Below are positions 12,661-20,309 of a stretch of 22,506 bases of DNA, piece after piece. Below the pieces are notes generated by a model. It was not told the DNA's origin and made no database searches. It saw only the letters and a list, made by a program, of their open reading frames with translations. Both the position numbers and the translations under genes were made by a program. Source of the DNA: JAUYQE01 sp035289745 (GTDB lineage: Archaea > Nanobdellota > Nanobdellia > Woesearchaeales > GW2011-AR9); assembly GCA_035289745.1 (NCBI GenBank), contig DATDWF010000113.1:1-22506 (forward strand), read 5' to 3'. The first letter of the stretch is position 1. Every line of letters begins with the position of its first letter.

Positions 12661-13806
12661 TTATGAATGAGAAACTTTTGCGTGGGGATGATCTTTTTCC
12701 CGAACTTCTGCTGTTTTCTCCAGCACTATCCACTGCAAAGCACTATCCCCCCGCTTGAACAGCTCTCGAGAGAGCAAAGTAAATTCTTCCGGAAAAGTCG
12801 GGTCCCACTTGTCCCGGCTGATCAACAGCAAGGTTCCTCCTTTCTTCAGCAGCGCTTTGGCTTGGTAGTACAGTTCATTGAGCCTCTCTTCGTCTTTTGA
12901 GGTGATGTGGAAAATCAGCCTATCGAAAGCATTCTGTGCAAAGCGCAACTCCAGGTCTTCGAGTTGACACTTGGTAATCTCGATACAATCCGTAACTCCC
13001 GCCAGCCGGGCATTTTTCTTTGCCGCTTTAAGGTTGGGCAGGCTGGAATCGAAAGCAGAGATGGGAAAAGCTGAAGCCGGTGCAGAAAGAGGCTGCAGCG
13101 ATTCTGCAGAAAGAATATCTTGAAACAGCGGGCTGTTCTTGAACAGAAAATTGGTCCGTTCGGGAGTATGCACCGGACGCTGCGCTGCATAGAGTGCTGC
13201 TTCAATTGCCAGTACTCCATCGCGGCTAAACCCCACTAACAGTTTCTCGCCCCATTGAAAACGGGAAGCCCGCACAAAGAAATAGCCGAGATCACCTTTA
13301 AAGCTGGCTTGGTGCGCAAAGAGCCGATAGCCGCGGCTGTTCAATTCCACGCCACCGGGGTCCAGGCAGAGCAGGTATTCTTTCTCGACGGGAATGACAA
13401 CGAGAACCAGTGCTGGACGCCGGTAGTCAACAACGGCCGTTTTTCCTTCTTTCTCCAGCAGGGGAAAAAATTCCTGCACCACTTTCTTGAAAAGCGCTGA
13501 ACGTTTCTCCTGCCCGTGCACTAGCTCGACATCAATACGGCAGGGAAAAGCCGCCGGGAAAAAAGAGGCTATCTCCATAAAGTCCGAAAGCAGGCGGAAC
13601 TTCCCGCGCTCTTTCCACTGCGCAAAAGGCAGGGCAATTCTCCGAATCGCTTGTGCGTGGTAGGCCAGCCGCACCACTTCTTTCGCCGCAGGCAGAGCGC
13701 TGCGCACCAGCTGCGGAAACAGCTGCGTGTCCGCAGCAAAGAGCTCTTGCATTTCCCGAGCTGCCAGAGATTCCAGTCCGGGGGTCGTCAGCAAAAGAAT
13801 GTCCAT
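12661..13806 (-). CDS. THUMP/Trm14-RlmL-like methyltransferase with degenerate active site
   Basis: The 381 residues follow the layout of THUMP-type RNA guanine-N2 methyltransferases. A ferredoxin-like/THUMP N-terminal half (about 1-140) comes first, then a linker with LNSRGYRLFAHQASFKGDLG (about 155-174), then a Rossmann-like domain. SAM-binding motif I is weak: LLVGFSRDGVLAIEAAL (189-205) keeps the shape of DPxxGSGTxxIEAA but not the aspartate or the GSG. At the NPPY position it reads FDRLIFHITS (294-303), so the catalytic motif is absent. It may bind RNA without methylating it (inference). The start lies 10 bases after the gyrA stop without its own promoter, so it is likely the second gene of the gyrA transcript. 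Confidence 0.65.
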   Translation of the reverse strand: MDILLLTTPGLESLAAREMQELFAADTQLFPQLVRSALPAAKEVVRLAYHAQAIRRIALPFAQWKERGKFRLLSDFMEIASFFPAAFPCRIDVELVHGQEKRSALFKKVVQEFFPLLEKEGKTAVVDYRRPALVLVVIPVEKEYLLCLDPGGVELNSRGYRLFAHQASFKGDLGYFFVRASRFQWGEKLLVGFSRDGVLAIEAALYAAQRPVHTPERTNFLFKNSPLFQDILSAESLQPLSAPASAFPISAFDSSLPNLKAAKKNARLAGVTDCIEITKCQLEDLELRFAQNAFDRLIFHITSKDEERLNELYYQAKALLKKGGTLLLISRDKWDPTFPEEFTLLSRELFKRGDSALQWIVLEKTAEVREKDHPHAKVSHS

Positions 13807-13816
13807 TATTTGAGTT

Positions 13817-16342
13817 TTATACGGTTACCTCTCCTGTTGACACCGGGCTCTCTGCAGCCTCTTCCCCGAGAATTTTCGCTGCCGCCGCAACTTTATCTCC
13901 TGCATCTAAGCGCATGACCCGCACCCCTTGCGTCGCGCGGCCAATGATCGGCACTTCCGAACAGCGGATGCGGATGCCCTGCCCCTGCTGCGAAACCAGC
14001 ATAAGCCCCTCTTTGCCGTCGACCAGCATGACCGCTTTCACCGGCCCGTTCTTTTCGGTTATTTTGATGTTCGTTACTCCCTTGCCGCCGCGCCGGCAGA
14101 GGCGATACTCAGCAACCGGCGTGCGCTTGCCATAGCCCTGCTCCGTTATCGTCAAGATGTTCAAGCCCTCTGCAACAGTGATCATGCCCATCACAGCATC
14201 ACCCTCGTCCAGGCGGATGCCCCGCACCCCATACGCCGTCCTGCCCATGGGGCGAACATCTTTCTCTGAGAAGCGGTTTGCGGAGCCATTTTTCGTGGCA
14301 AGAAGAATCTCTTTATCACCGGTGGTAGCCCGCACGTGCACCAGGGAGTCGTCTTCCTCCAAAAAGAGGGCGCGAATACCGCCTTGCCGCGGTCGGGAAA
14401 ATTCCTCCAAAGCAGTTTTTTTGATAATCCCTTTCTTCGTCGCCATAATTAAATATCCCGTTGTGAAATCCCGAACCGGGATAACAGCGGTTACTTTCTC
14501 ACCCGCACTGAGAGAAAGAAGGTTAGCAACATGCTTTCCCGTGGCTTGCCGGCTGGCTTCCGGGACCTGATATACTTTCAGCCAGTATAATTGCCCTTGA
14601 TCGGTAAAGCAGAGAAGGTAGTCGTGCGTAGAAGCTACATACAATTCAGAAACAACATCTTCTTCTTTGGTGCCTGCTGCTTTAACCCCTTTCCCGCCGC
14701 GATGCTGCACTTTGTATGTTCCGAGGAGAAGCCGCTTCATGTAGCCAGAATGGGTCATGGTAACGACAGCTTGTTCGTCCGGAATGAGGGCTTCCATATC
14801 GAAAGCTTCCTCATCATCATCGCCAGGCATAACTCTGGAGCGCCGTTCATCGCCATACGTTTCCGCCAGGAAGCGCAGCTCGTCTTTGATCATATCCAGC
14901 AGCCGCTGCTCGGATCCGAGAATGGAACGATAGTTTTCAATGTCCAGCAGCAGCCCCCCATGCTCTTCTTTTATCTTCTCCTGTTCCAGGGAAGCCAGGC
15001 GCTGCAGGCGCATGTCCAAAATAGCTTTGGCCTGTTCGAGGGAAAGCGAGTAGGTGGCCATTAAAAATTCCCGAGCTTCTTCCGCGGTCCGCTGCTTTTT
15101 GATGCCGGCGATAATATCCTCTATGTGTGCTAAGGCCAACAGCAATCCTTCCAGGATATGCACCCGCTGCAAGGCCTGCTGCAAATCGTACTGCGTCCGC
15201 CGCGTAATGACGTCGTGGCGATGCGTAACGTGATGCTGCAGCATATCCCGAATCCCCAGCACTCGGGGCTGGTTGTCGACGAGAGCCAGCAAGGTGATGC
15301 CAAAAGAAACTTTCAGGCGGCTATAGGTGTGCAGTTGGTTTAACACGACTTGCGGGTCGGCATCTTTTTTCAGGTCGATGACCATGCGAATGCCTTCCCG
15401 GTCAGACTCGTCGTTAATGTTGCGAATGCCCGTGATGGTCTTGTTCTGGACGAGGTCGGCAATCTGCTTGATGAGATCCTCTTTGCCGACCTGGTAAGGA
15501 ATTTCCGTGAAAATTATCTTATCCCCTTCCATATGAGAAACTGCTTTAATCGTCACCTTGCCCCTGCCCGTGCTGTACGCCTGGAGCAGGCCGTTGCCAC
15601 AGAGCACTTCGCCGCCCGTCGGAAAATCGGGTGCAGGCAGCATTCCCAGCAGTTCGGCCAGCGGCAAGGCCGGATTCTCGATGAGCGCAATGAGGGCCTG
15701 GCACACCTCTTTCAGGTTGTGGGGCGGAATGTTCGTGGCCATGCCGACGGCAATGCCCGAAGAGCCATTCACCAACAAGTTGGGTAGGACGCTGGGCAGC
15801 ACCTCTGGCTCTTTCAGGGAGCTGTCAAAATTTTCCCGGAAAGCAACCGTCTCTTTTTCCAGATCTTTCAGCATCTCTTCGGCAATTTTGCTCAGCCGGG
15901 CTTCGGTATACCGCATGCTCGCTGCATTATCTCCGTCAATGGACCCAAAATTTCCCTGGCCGGCGATAAGGGGATAGCGCAGCGAGAAATCCTGCGCCAT
16001 ACGCACCAAGGCATCATACACAGCCATATCACCATGCGGATGATATTTACCGAGAACTTCCCCCACGATACGGGCGCATTTCTTGAAGGGCTTGGTATGC
16101 AGCATGCCCAAGTCATACATGGCATAGAGAATTCTCCGATGGACCGGCTTCAGGCCGTCGCGGACGTCCGGTAATGCTCTGCCGACAATGACAGACATGG
16201 CGTACGTGACGTACGCTTCTTTCATCTCCTGCTCGATGATGCGGGGGATAATTTGGGAAGAAAACCCCGCTTCGCCGGGAGCTCCAATAGGAGGTACTCC
16301 GGGCTGCGCAGTGCTGTCCACGGGCGGGGAAATAGTATCCAT
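13817..16342 (-). CDS. gyrA: DNA gyrase subunit A
   Basis: This is the breakage-reunion subunit of the enzyme that introduces negative supercoils with GyrB; no gyrB is in the window. The active-site tyrosine is Y145 in SMRYTEARL. QGNFGSIDGD and NLLVNGSSGIAVGMATNIPP are family blocks. The C-terminal beta-pinwheel (about 522-841) has the GyrA box QHRGGKG (546-552), which separates gyrase from topoisomerase IV, and a later RRGGKG repeat. The length of 841 aa is normal. A Pro/Gly-rich N-terminal tail of about 28 residues precedes the conserved start. At the E. coli Ser83 position there is Met106, while Asp87 is kept as D110. The gene follows a TATA box and a palindrome. Confidence 0.96.
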   Translation of the reverse strand: MDTISPPVDSTAQPGVPPIGAPGEAGFSSQIIPRIIEQEMKEAYVTYAMSVIVGRALPDVRDGLKPVHRRILYAMYDLGMLHTKPFKKCARIVGEVLGKYHPHGDMAVYDALVRMAQDFSLRYPLIAGQGNFGSIDGDNAASMRYTEARLSKIAEEMLKDLEKETVAFRENFDSSLKEPEVLPSVLPNLLVNGSSGIAVGMATNIPPHNLKEVCQALIALIENPALPLAELLGMLPAPDFPTGGEVLCGNGLLQAYSTGRGKVTIKAVSHMEGDKIIFTEIPYQVGKEDLIKQIADLVQNKTITGIRNINDESDREGIRMVIDLKKDADPQVVLNQLHTYSRLKVSFGITLLALVDNQPRVLGIRDMLQHHVTHRHDVITRRTQYDLQQALQRVHILEGLLLALAHIEDIIAGIKKQRTAEEAREFLMATYSLSLEQAKAILDMRLQRLASLEQEKIKEEHGGLLLDIENYRSILGSEQRLLDMIKDELRFLAETYGDERRSRVMPGDDDEEAFDMEALIPDEQAVVTMTHSGYMKRLLLGTYKVQHRGGKGVKAAGTKEEDVVSELYVASTHDYLLCFTDQGQLYWLKVYQVPEASRQATGKHVANLLSLSAGEKVTAVIPVRDFTTGYLIMATKKGIIKKTALEEFSRPRQGGIRALFLEEDDSLVHVRATTGDKEILLATKNGSANRFSEKDVRPMGRTAYGVRGIRLDEGDAVMGMITVAEGLNILTITEQGYGKRTPVAEYRLCRRGGKGVTNIKITEKNGPVKAVMLVDGKEGLMLVSQQGQGIRIRCSEVPIIGRATQGVRVMRLDAGDKVAAAAKILGEEAAESPVSTGEVTV

Positions 16343-16371
16343 TTGTGGTGTGAAAAAAAATTTTGTTTATC

Positions 16372-16396
16372 GTCGACAAAACGCTAAAATGTCGAC
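16372..16396. promoter_or_regulatory. Palindromic operator candidate at the gyrA transcription start
   Basis: Perfect 7-base arms GTCGACA (16372-16378) and TGTCGAC (16390-16396) flank an 11-base AT-rich spacer. The centre at 16384 coincides with the start predicted from the TATA box, about 40 bases before the gyrA ATG. This is a typical place for a repressor dimer. Confidence 0.5.
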
Positions 16397-16406
16397 CGAA
16401 TAGCAC

Positions 16407-16414
16407 TTTATAAA
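16407..16414 (-). promoter_or_regulatory. TATA box for gyrA
   Basis: TTTATAAA predicts transcription from about 16384, leaving a leader of about 40 bases ahead of ATG 16342. Confidence 0.65.
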
Positions 16415-16452
16415 CTTTCTGGTAAAGTTCTGAACAGGGGCTTTTTAGCAAG

Positions 16453-16459
16453 AAAAAAA
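16453..16459 (-). terminator. T-run after the glutamate dehydrogenase gene
   Basis: Seven T on the minus strand lie 33 bases past the stop and upstream of the gyrA promoter. Confidence 0.4.
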
Positions 16460-16491
16460 TGAATGGGGGGAGCGTATCTCCTGAAGCGGCG

Positions 16492-18015
16492 TTAGCGAAA
16501 GAGGCCTTCTGCCAGATAGCGCTTCTCCAACCGCTTCAAAGCGATGACGAAGGCAGCTTCCCGCATGCTGAGCTCTTCACCGACGAGAAATTCTTTGCTG
16601 GAGTAGTGGCCGTTGGCAGCTCGGTTCTTCGCTACATGGCGTACCAGCTGAAAATTAGCAACAATCCGCCTTCTTAATTCCTGCAGAACGTCAGCTTCGC
16701 TGCGCAAGTGATACTCAAAACCCATGTTCCGGCTCCATTCAAAGAAGCTGACGATGACGCCACCGGCATTTGCGACAATATCGGGAATGACAGGGATGCC
16801 TCGCTGGCGAAGTACTTTGTCCCCTTCAGCAGTAGTAGGATTATTCGCCCCCTCGGCAACAAAAGAAACGCACAGCTTTTCAGCCACATCGCCGGTTATC
16901 ACGTTTCCCAATGCTGCGGGAATGAAGCCGTCAGCGGGCAGTTCAAAGAACTCTGCAGCCGAGATTTCTTTTCGTCCTTCAAATCCTTTGATCGTCTTCC
17001 GCTTATTCGCGGGCTGTGCCGTATAGTCCAAGAGAGCGGTAATGTCAATGCCTTTTTCATCGAACAAAGTAGCATAGGCATCCTGAATGGCAAGCACTTT
17101 GCCGCCGTGTGTGGCAATGTATTCTGCGGTCCAGGAGCCGACATTGCCAAAGCCTTGAATAAGAAAAGTTTTTCCGGTGAGAGGTGTGTTATTTTCTTTG
17201 AAGTATTCTTCAAGGCAGTATAAAAGACCATAGCCGGTAGCTTTCACCCGCCCTTCGATGCCGCCATCAGAAAGCGGCTTGCCGGTAACGACAGCTTTCA
17301 ATCGCGGGGAAGGATCGTCCCGATGTGCTTTGCGGTAGGCATGGTAGAGCCACGACATAATCCTTGAGTCCGTGCCCACGTCCGGAGCAGGAATGTCTTG
17401 TTCTGGCCCGATGTCATTTTTAAAGCCGTCTACATAGGCTTCAGTAATTGCCCGCAATTCATTCTCGGAATATTTGTGCGGATCTATTTTGATGCCTCCT
17501 TTGGCGCCGCCCAGCGGTAATTCCACGACCGCATTTTTGAAAGTCATCTCCGCAGAAAGGATTTTCAACAAGTCGAGAGTCACTTGCGGATGCCAGCGAA
17601 TGCCGCCTTTGTGCGGGCCGAGCATGCGGTTATGCTTCACGCGATAACATTTGAGGGTCTCAAAGCGCTGCGGATCAACAGTGTAAAACGAGCCATCGGC
17701 CAGGCGCAGAACCGTTTCCGGAGAGATGTTCAGCCCGGGAAAAGAAGCAACGACGCGGCCGTCGGCCAAAATCTCAGCTTTAGGGCTGAGGGAAAGAGGA
17801 AGATCCAGAACACTTTTCGGAACAACGCCCGCATAGGGCACTAATTTTTGCTCAAGAGCAATAGTCCTGTTGGCTATCTTTTCGCTAGAAGGCTGGCGAA
17901 TGGCTGCAGCGATAAAAGGGGAAAGGCCAATTTTTTGCGCAATGGGCAGAACCTGAGCACGCATATATGCATCGTAAATGCTTTCGCCTCCCTGGAGCTG
18001 ATCGTACTCACCCAT
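16492..18015 (-). CDS. Glutamate dehydrogenase (Glu/Leu/Phe/Val dehydrogenase family)
   Basis: The enzyme interconverts glutamate with 2-oxoglutarate and ammonia using NAD(P). The substrate lysine lies in GPHKGGIRWHP (K136), the catalytic lysine in LPLGGAKGG (K172), and D212 in PAPDVGTD. The Rossmann motif GFGNVG (288-293) is followed by D312, an acidic residue that favours NAD over NADP (inference). At 507 aa it is about 80-90 residues longer than usual. Roughly 50 of these lie as an insertion at about 57-105, between the first helices and the DGSF-to-YRVKHN strands. A TATA box 31 bases upstream gives a very short leader before ATG 18015. Glutamate is the most likely substrate, but other family amino acids are not excluded. 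Confidence 0.92.
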   Translation of the reverse strand: MGEYDQLQGGESIYDAYMRAQVLPIAQKIGLSPFIAAAIRQPSSEKIANRTIALEQKLVPYAGVVPKSVLDLPLSLSPKAEILADGRVVASFPGLNISPETVLRLADGSFYTVDPQRFETLKCYRVKHNRMLGPHKGGIRWHPQVTLDLLKILSAEMTFKNAVVELPLGGAKGGIKIDPHKYSENELRAITEAYVDGFKNDIGPEQDIPAPDVGTDSRIMSWLYHAYRKAHRDDPSPRLKAVVTGKPLSDGGIEGRVKATGYGLLYCLEEYFKENNTPLTGKTFLIQGFGNVGSWTAEYIATHGGKVLAIQDAYATLFDEKGIDITALLDYTAQPANKRKTIKGFEGRKEISAAEFFELPADGFIPAALGNVITGDVAEKLCVSFVAEGANNPTTAEGDKVLRQRGIPVIPDIVANAGGVIVSFFEWSRNMGFEYHLRSEADVLQELRRRIVANFQLVRHVAKNRAANGHYSSKEFLVGEELSMREAAFVIALKRLEKRYLAEGLFR

Positions 18016-18041
18016 TTTTAGAGCACGATGAGAAAGAAGGG

Positions 18042-18049
18042 TGTTTAAA
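18042..18049 (-). promoter_or_regulatory. TATA box for glutamate dehydrogenase
   Basis: CTTTAAAC (minus strand) is centred about 31 bases before ATG 18015; transcription would start a few bases ahead of the codon. Confidence 0.5.
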
Positions 18050-18095
18050 GGTTGTGTAAAAGAGGACCGGAAAAAATGAAGAGAACTGAAAAAGA

Positions 18096-18737
18096 TTACT
18101 GCTCGGGCTGCTCAGGAGCACGCTTGACTTCCTGCAGGGCTTTGCTTATTTCGCTTTTGCTTTCCGCTTCTTTCACCTGCAGTTCCTGCAGCCGCACGGC
18201 CTCATCCGCTTCTTTTTCCACCTGTTCTGCTTCTGCAATGACTGCAGCAGGCACTTGCTTGAGGAAGGCCTGCTTGGCTTCGGCACTGGGCAAGTCAAAA
18301 TAGGCAAAGAACTTTGCGGTTAACCGCAGCTTGAAAGTGCGCCCATACTTCTCTTTAGCAACGAAGCCCTGCTCTTCCAGCTGGCGCATGTGCTCATAGG
18401 CAGAAGAGCCGCGTAATTTGATGACATCTGCCTGTACTATAGGATATTTCCAGGCAATGACTGCCAAGGTTTCCATTAAAGGCCGCTCTAATTCCGTGCT
18501 CGCAACTAACTTGCTGACGAGCGGAACAAAGGCATCCCGCACCGTCAGCTTCCAGCCATTTTCTTTTTTGATGATATGCAAGGCATGATCGCGCTCGCCA
18601 TATGCCGCAGCGAGCTTTTGGACCATCTCTCCGACTTCGGGCAAAGGCAGGGAGCACAAGCTGGCAATCCGTTCCGTAGTAATTTCTTTGCCGACGGCAA
18701 AAAGCACGGCTTCCACTTGCTTTTCTTTTTCGTCCAT
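18096..18737 (-). CDS. scpB: Segregation and condensation protein B (ScpB)
   Basis: ScpB forms a dimer that joins the kleisin ScpA and SMC in chromosome compaction and segregation. Two winged-helix domains are visible: EAVLFAVGKEITTERIASL opens the first, and PLMETLAVIAWKYPIVQADV with IKLRGSSAYEHMRQLEEQG marks the second, matching the family's RGV.s...i..L...g pattern. Residues 1-150 are the core. The remaining 60 or so are charged and helical, rich in Glu, Lys and Gln, as is common in ScpB tails. It starts 38 bases after the upstream gene with no obvious ribosome binding site or TATA box, so co-transcription is likely. No scpA is adjacent. Confidence 0.88.
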   Translation of the reverse strand: MDEKEKQVEAVLFAVGKEITTERIASLCSLPLPEVGEMVQKLAAAYGERDHALHIIKKENGWKLTVRDAFVPLVSKLVASTELERPLMETLAVIAWKYPIVQADVIKLRGSSAYEHMRQLEEQGFVAKEKYGRTFKLRLTAKFFAYFDLPSAEAKQAFLKQVPAAVIAEAEQVEKEADEAVRLQELQVKEAESKSEISKALQEVKRAPEQPEQ

Positions 18738-18775
18738 GGTCTTAGGCTCGTTTTGCGGTATGGCCCTTCCTGATG

Positions 18776-19393
18776 CTAATTCTCGGTTTCTGCGGTTACG
18801 CTATTCTCTTTCAGGAAATAAAAGCTTTCTTTTAAATCAATATGCCCTTTATCGATCAGGGTGTCCAGGAAATCTTCCAGGCGGTCTTGGTCTACCCCGG
18901 TAAGCTTGCTTAACTGCTCTGCAGTCAGGCGGCCGCCTTTGGAAAGGAGCAGGATGACATAATTGCGCAGGAGGCTTCCCATATTGCGATGCAAATGGTC
19001 ATTTTCCAGCTTCACGCTTTTGGCGATCATATCAACGTTATGCAGCTTGGCCTGCAGGTCATTGAGGAACTGCGTGACGTCGAGGTCTTTCAGCGGGAAT
19101 TCCACCGGCTCGATGACCTCGATTAACGACGGCATATAATCAAAACAGAAGCCGATCAGGTCTTCCACTTTTTCTGTTCGTGCTTCTAATTCGGCAAACG
19201 TCACCCAGAGATCCTGGTCTTCCTGCTTCTTGGCCTTGGCCCGGACCGCGCGAAGCACGGTGTAGCGCTCGTTCTTTTTCAGGTTTTCCAGATAGGTGCC
19301 CAATGCTTCTTCGACATGCTCTTGGGGCTTGCCCAGCACTTCGATCATGGCCCGGAAGAGGATTTTCTTCTCGGCAGGAGGATTTTTGGTCAT
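18776..19393 (-). CDS. Uncharacterised protein with C-terminal winged-helix-like region, 205 aa
   Basis: The N-terminal part (about 1-75) is helical, with ILFRAMIEVLGKPQEHVEEA. The middle (about 78-110) has LIGFCFDYMPSLIEVIEPVE, and the region to about 140 is coiled-coil-like. The C terminus, GRLTAEQLSKLTGVDQDRLE then LIDKGHIDLKESFYFL, fits a winged helix. I recall similar uncharacterised proteins in DPANN-type archaea but know no function. It lies directly upstream of scpB in the usual place of scpA, yet lacks kleisin patterns, so a link to SMC loading is only suggested by position. A TATA box 26 bases upstream indicates a leaderless start. Confidence 0.75.
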   Translation of the reverse strand: MTKNPPAEKKILFRAMIEVLGKPQEHVEEALGTYLENLKKNERYTVLRAVRAKAKKQEDQDLWVTFAELEARTEKVEDLIGFCFDYMPSLIEVIEPVEFPLKDLDVTQFLNDLQAKLHNVDMIAKSVKLENDHLHRNMGSLLRNYVILLLSKGGRLTAEQLSKLTGVDQDRLEDFLDTLIDKGHIDLKESFYFLKENSVTAETEN

Positions 19394-19415
19394 GGAGCGG
19401 CAAAAGAAGGGGAAG

Positions 19416-19423
19416 TTTTTAAG
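19416..19423 (-). promoter_or_regulatory. TATA box for the winged-helix/scpB operon
   Basis: CTTAAAAA (minus strand) is centred 26 bases upstream of ATG 19393. Confidence 0.6.
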
Positions 19424-19429
19424 CGTTTC

Positions 19430-19490
19430 TGGGGGTGGGGTAGGGAAAGGAAAAAGGAGAAGAAAAAGAAAGAAAATAAGTTATTATCGC
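19430..19490 (-). terminator. Pyrimidine-rich tract after the calcium-repeat protein gene
   Basis: On the minus strand this 60-base gap is almost wholly C and T, with several short T-runs right after the stop at 19492. Archaeal RNA polymerase commonly terminates in such tracts. I see no hairpin or ORF. Confidence 0.4.
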
Positions 19491-19491
19491 A

Positions 19492-20079
19492 CTACGATTT
19501 AGTGGCAAGGGCACAGCGTCCACCGGTGCAGACAGAATTACAAATATTCCCTTTGGCATCCACACATGTAAGCCCTGTGCCGCAACGTGAATAGATGTCG
19601 CAAGATGCTCCTCTATCACAGGCATCTCCTACACCGTTCTTATCAGCATCAGCCTGATCGCTGTTCTGAACAAAAATACAATTGTCGCTTTGGACAGCAG
19701 GATCTATTGCCGTATAACCCCCCCGAATCAATGCTCCACCACTCCATTCGCCCGTACAAACTGGCTCGACAACTGCATCGGGATTCGGAATGCCATCCTG
19801 ATCATAATCTCTATACCCATTAATAAATTGCCAATGGGCTGGCTGCGCATCATCACAATCATCCCAGCCAACTTTTCCAGCAGGTAACTTACGGCTTTCT
19901 TTACAGTACCCATCGCCATCAAAATCGATGCAAGTAGTTAGAGTTTTAATAGAAATAGCTTCCCCTGCCACTGCCTCTTCTGACGAAGACCGAATATTGA
20001 GAACAAGAACAACTATAGCGACAACCACCACCAAAGCGACGATGGCAATATACGGAACACGACTTGCATCTTTTGCCAT
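19492..20079 (-). CDS. Membrane-anchored protein with MopE/thrombospondin-3-like calcium repeats
   Basis: One N-terminal hydrophobic segment (about residues 9-28) without a clear cleavage site anchors an outside domain of about 165 aa. Calcium-loop motifs follow: CIDFDGDGYC (50-59) with the WDDCDD block (72-77) as in MopE-type repeats, DYDQDGIPNPD (91-101), and a thrombospondin-3-type unit SDNCIFVQNSD...GDACD (131-155). Cysteines are frequent (11 or so), suggesting disulfides outside the cell. The tail holds a short Cys-rich module. A surface adhesion or structural role is inferred. AAGAGGTG upstream fixes ATG 20079; the codons GTG, TTG and CTC before it overlap the ribosome binding site. Base composition is more AT-rich than the housekeeping genes. 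Confidence 0.8.
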   Translation of the reverse strand: MAKDASRVPYIAIVALVVVVAIVVLVLNIRSSSEEAVAGEAISIKTLTTCIDFDGDGYCKESRKLPAGKVGWDDCDDAQPAHWQFINGYRDYDQDGIPNPDAVVEPVCTGEWSGGALIRGGYTAIDPAVQSDNCIFVQNSDQADADKNGVGDACDRGASCDIYSRCGTGLTCVDAKGNICNSVCTGGRCALATKS

Positions 20080-20131
20080 GAGCAACACCTCTTTTTAGTA
20101 AAATTTATTGTGAAGAAGTAATCCCTACTAG

Positions 20132-20142
20132 TATTTATAATA
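20132..20142. promoter_or_regulatory. TATA element between the calcium-repeat and BRO genes
   Basis: TATTTATAATA lies 58 bases before the minus-strand ATG 20079, predicting a leader of about 32 bases with a ribosome binding site. Read rightward it would start RNA near 20163 and give the BRO gene a leader of about 147 bases. Confidence 0.5.
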
Positions 20143-20154
20143 TCCCCCCCCTCA

Positions 20155-20282
20155 AGAGTAGTGACTCTGCGCCAAGCTTAAAACGCAGAATAAGCTTTTA
20201 CTGTCTCACCCCTATTTGAAGCAAAAATGTTAAAAATGGGCTTAACGTACTGCCCACAAAGAGGGGCGCACTCCAAAGTGCG
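20155..20282. repeat. Cluster of overlapping inverted repeats upstream of the BRO gene
   Basis: There are four short perfect inverted repeats: AGAGT/ACTCT (20155-20168), TCTGCG/CGCAGA (20166-20189), AAGCTTA/TAAGCTT (20174-20197) and CGCACT/AGTGCG (20267-20282). The second and third overlap so that only one can form at a time. A run of eight C (20144-20151) precedes them. No ORF is convincing in 20080-20309. Confidence 0.5.
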
Positions 20283-20309
20283 ATGATTGTTTCGATAAGG
20301 AGTTTTCAT

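Noticed and set aside
18776..19393. ScpA kleisin next to scpB
   Set aside because: The expected kleisin N-terminal pattern and C-terminal winged-helix signature of ScpA are not seen; only gene position suggests it.
19430..19490. Polypurine tract as a triplex-forming or replication element
   Set aside because: The simpler reading is a pyrimidine-rich transcription termination region after a gene stop; there is no repeat or mirror symmetry.
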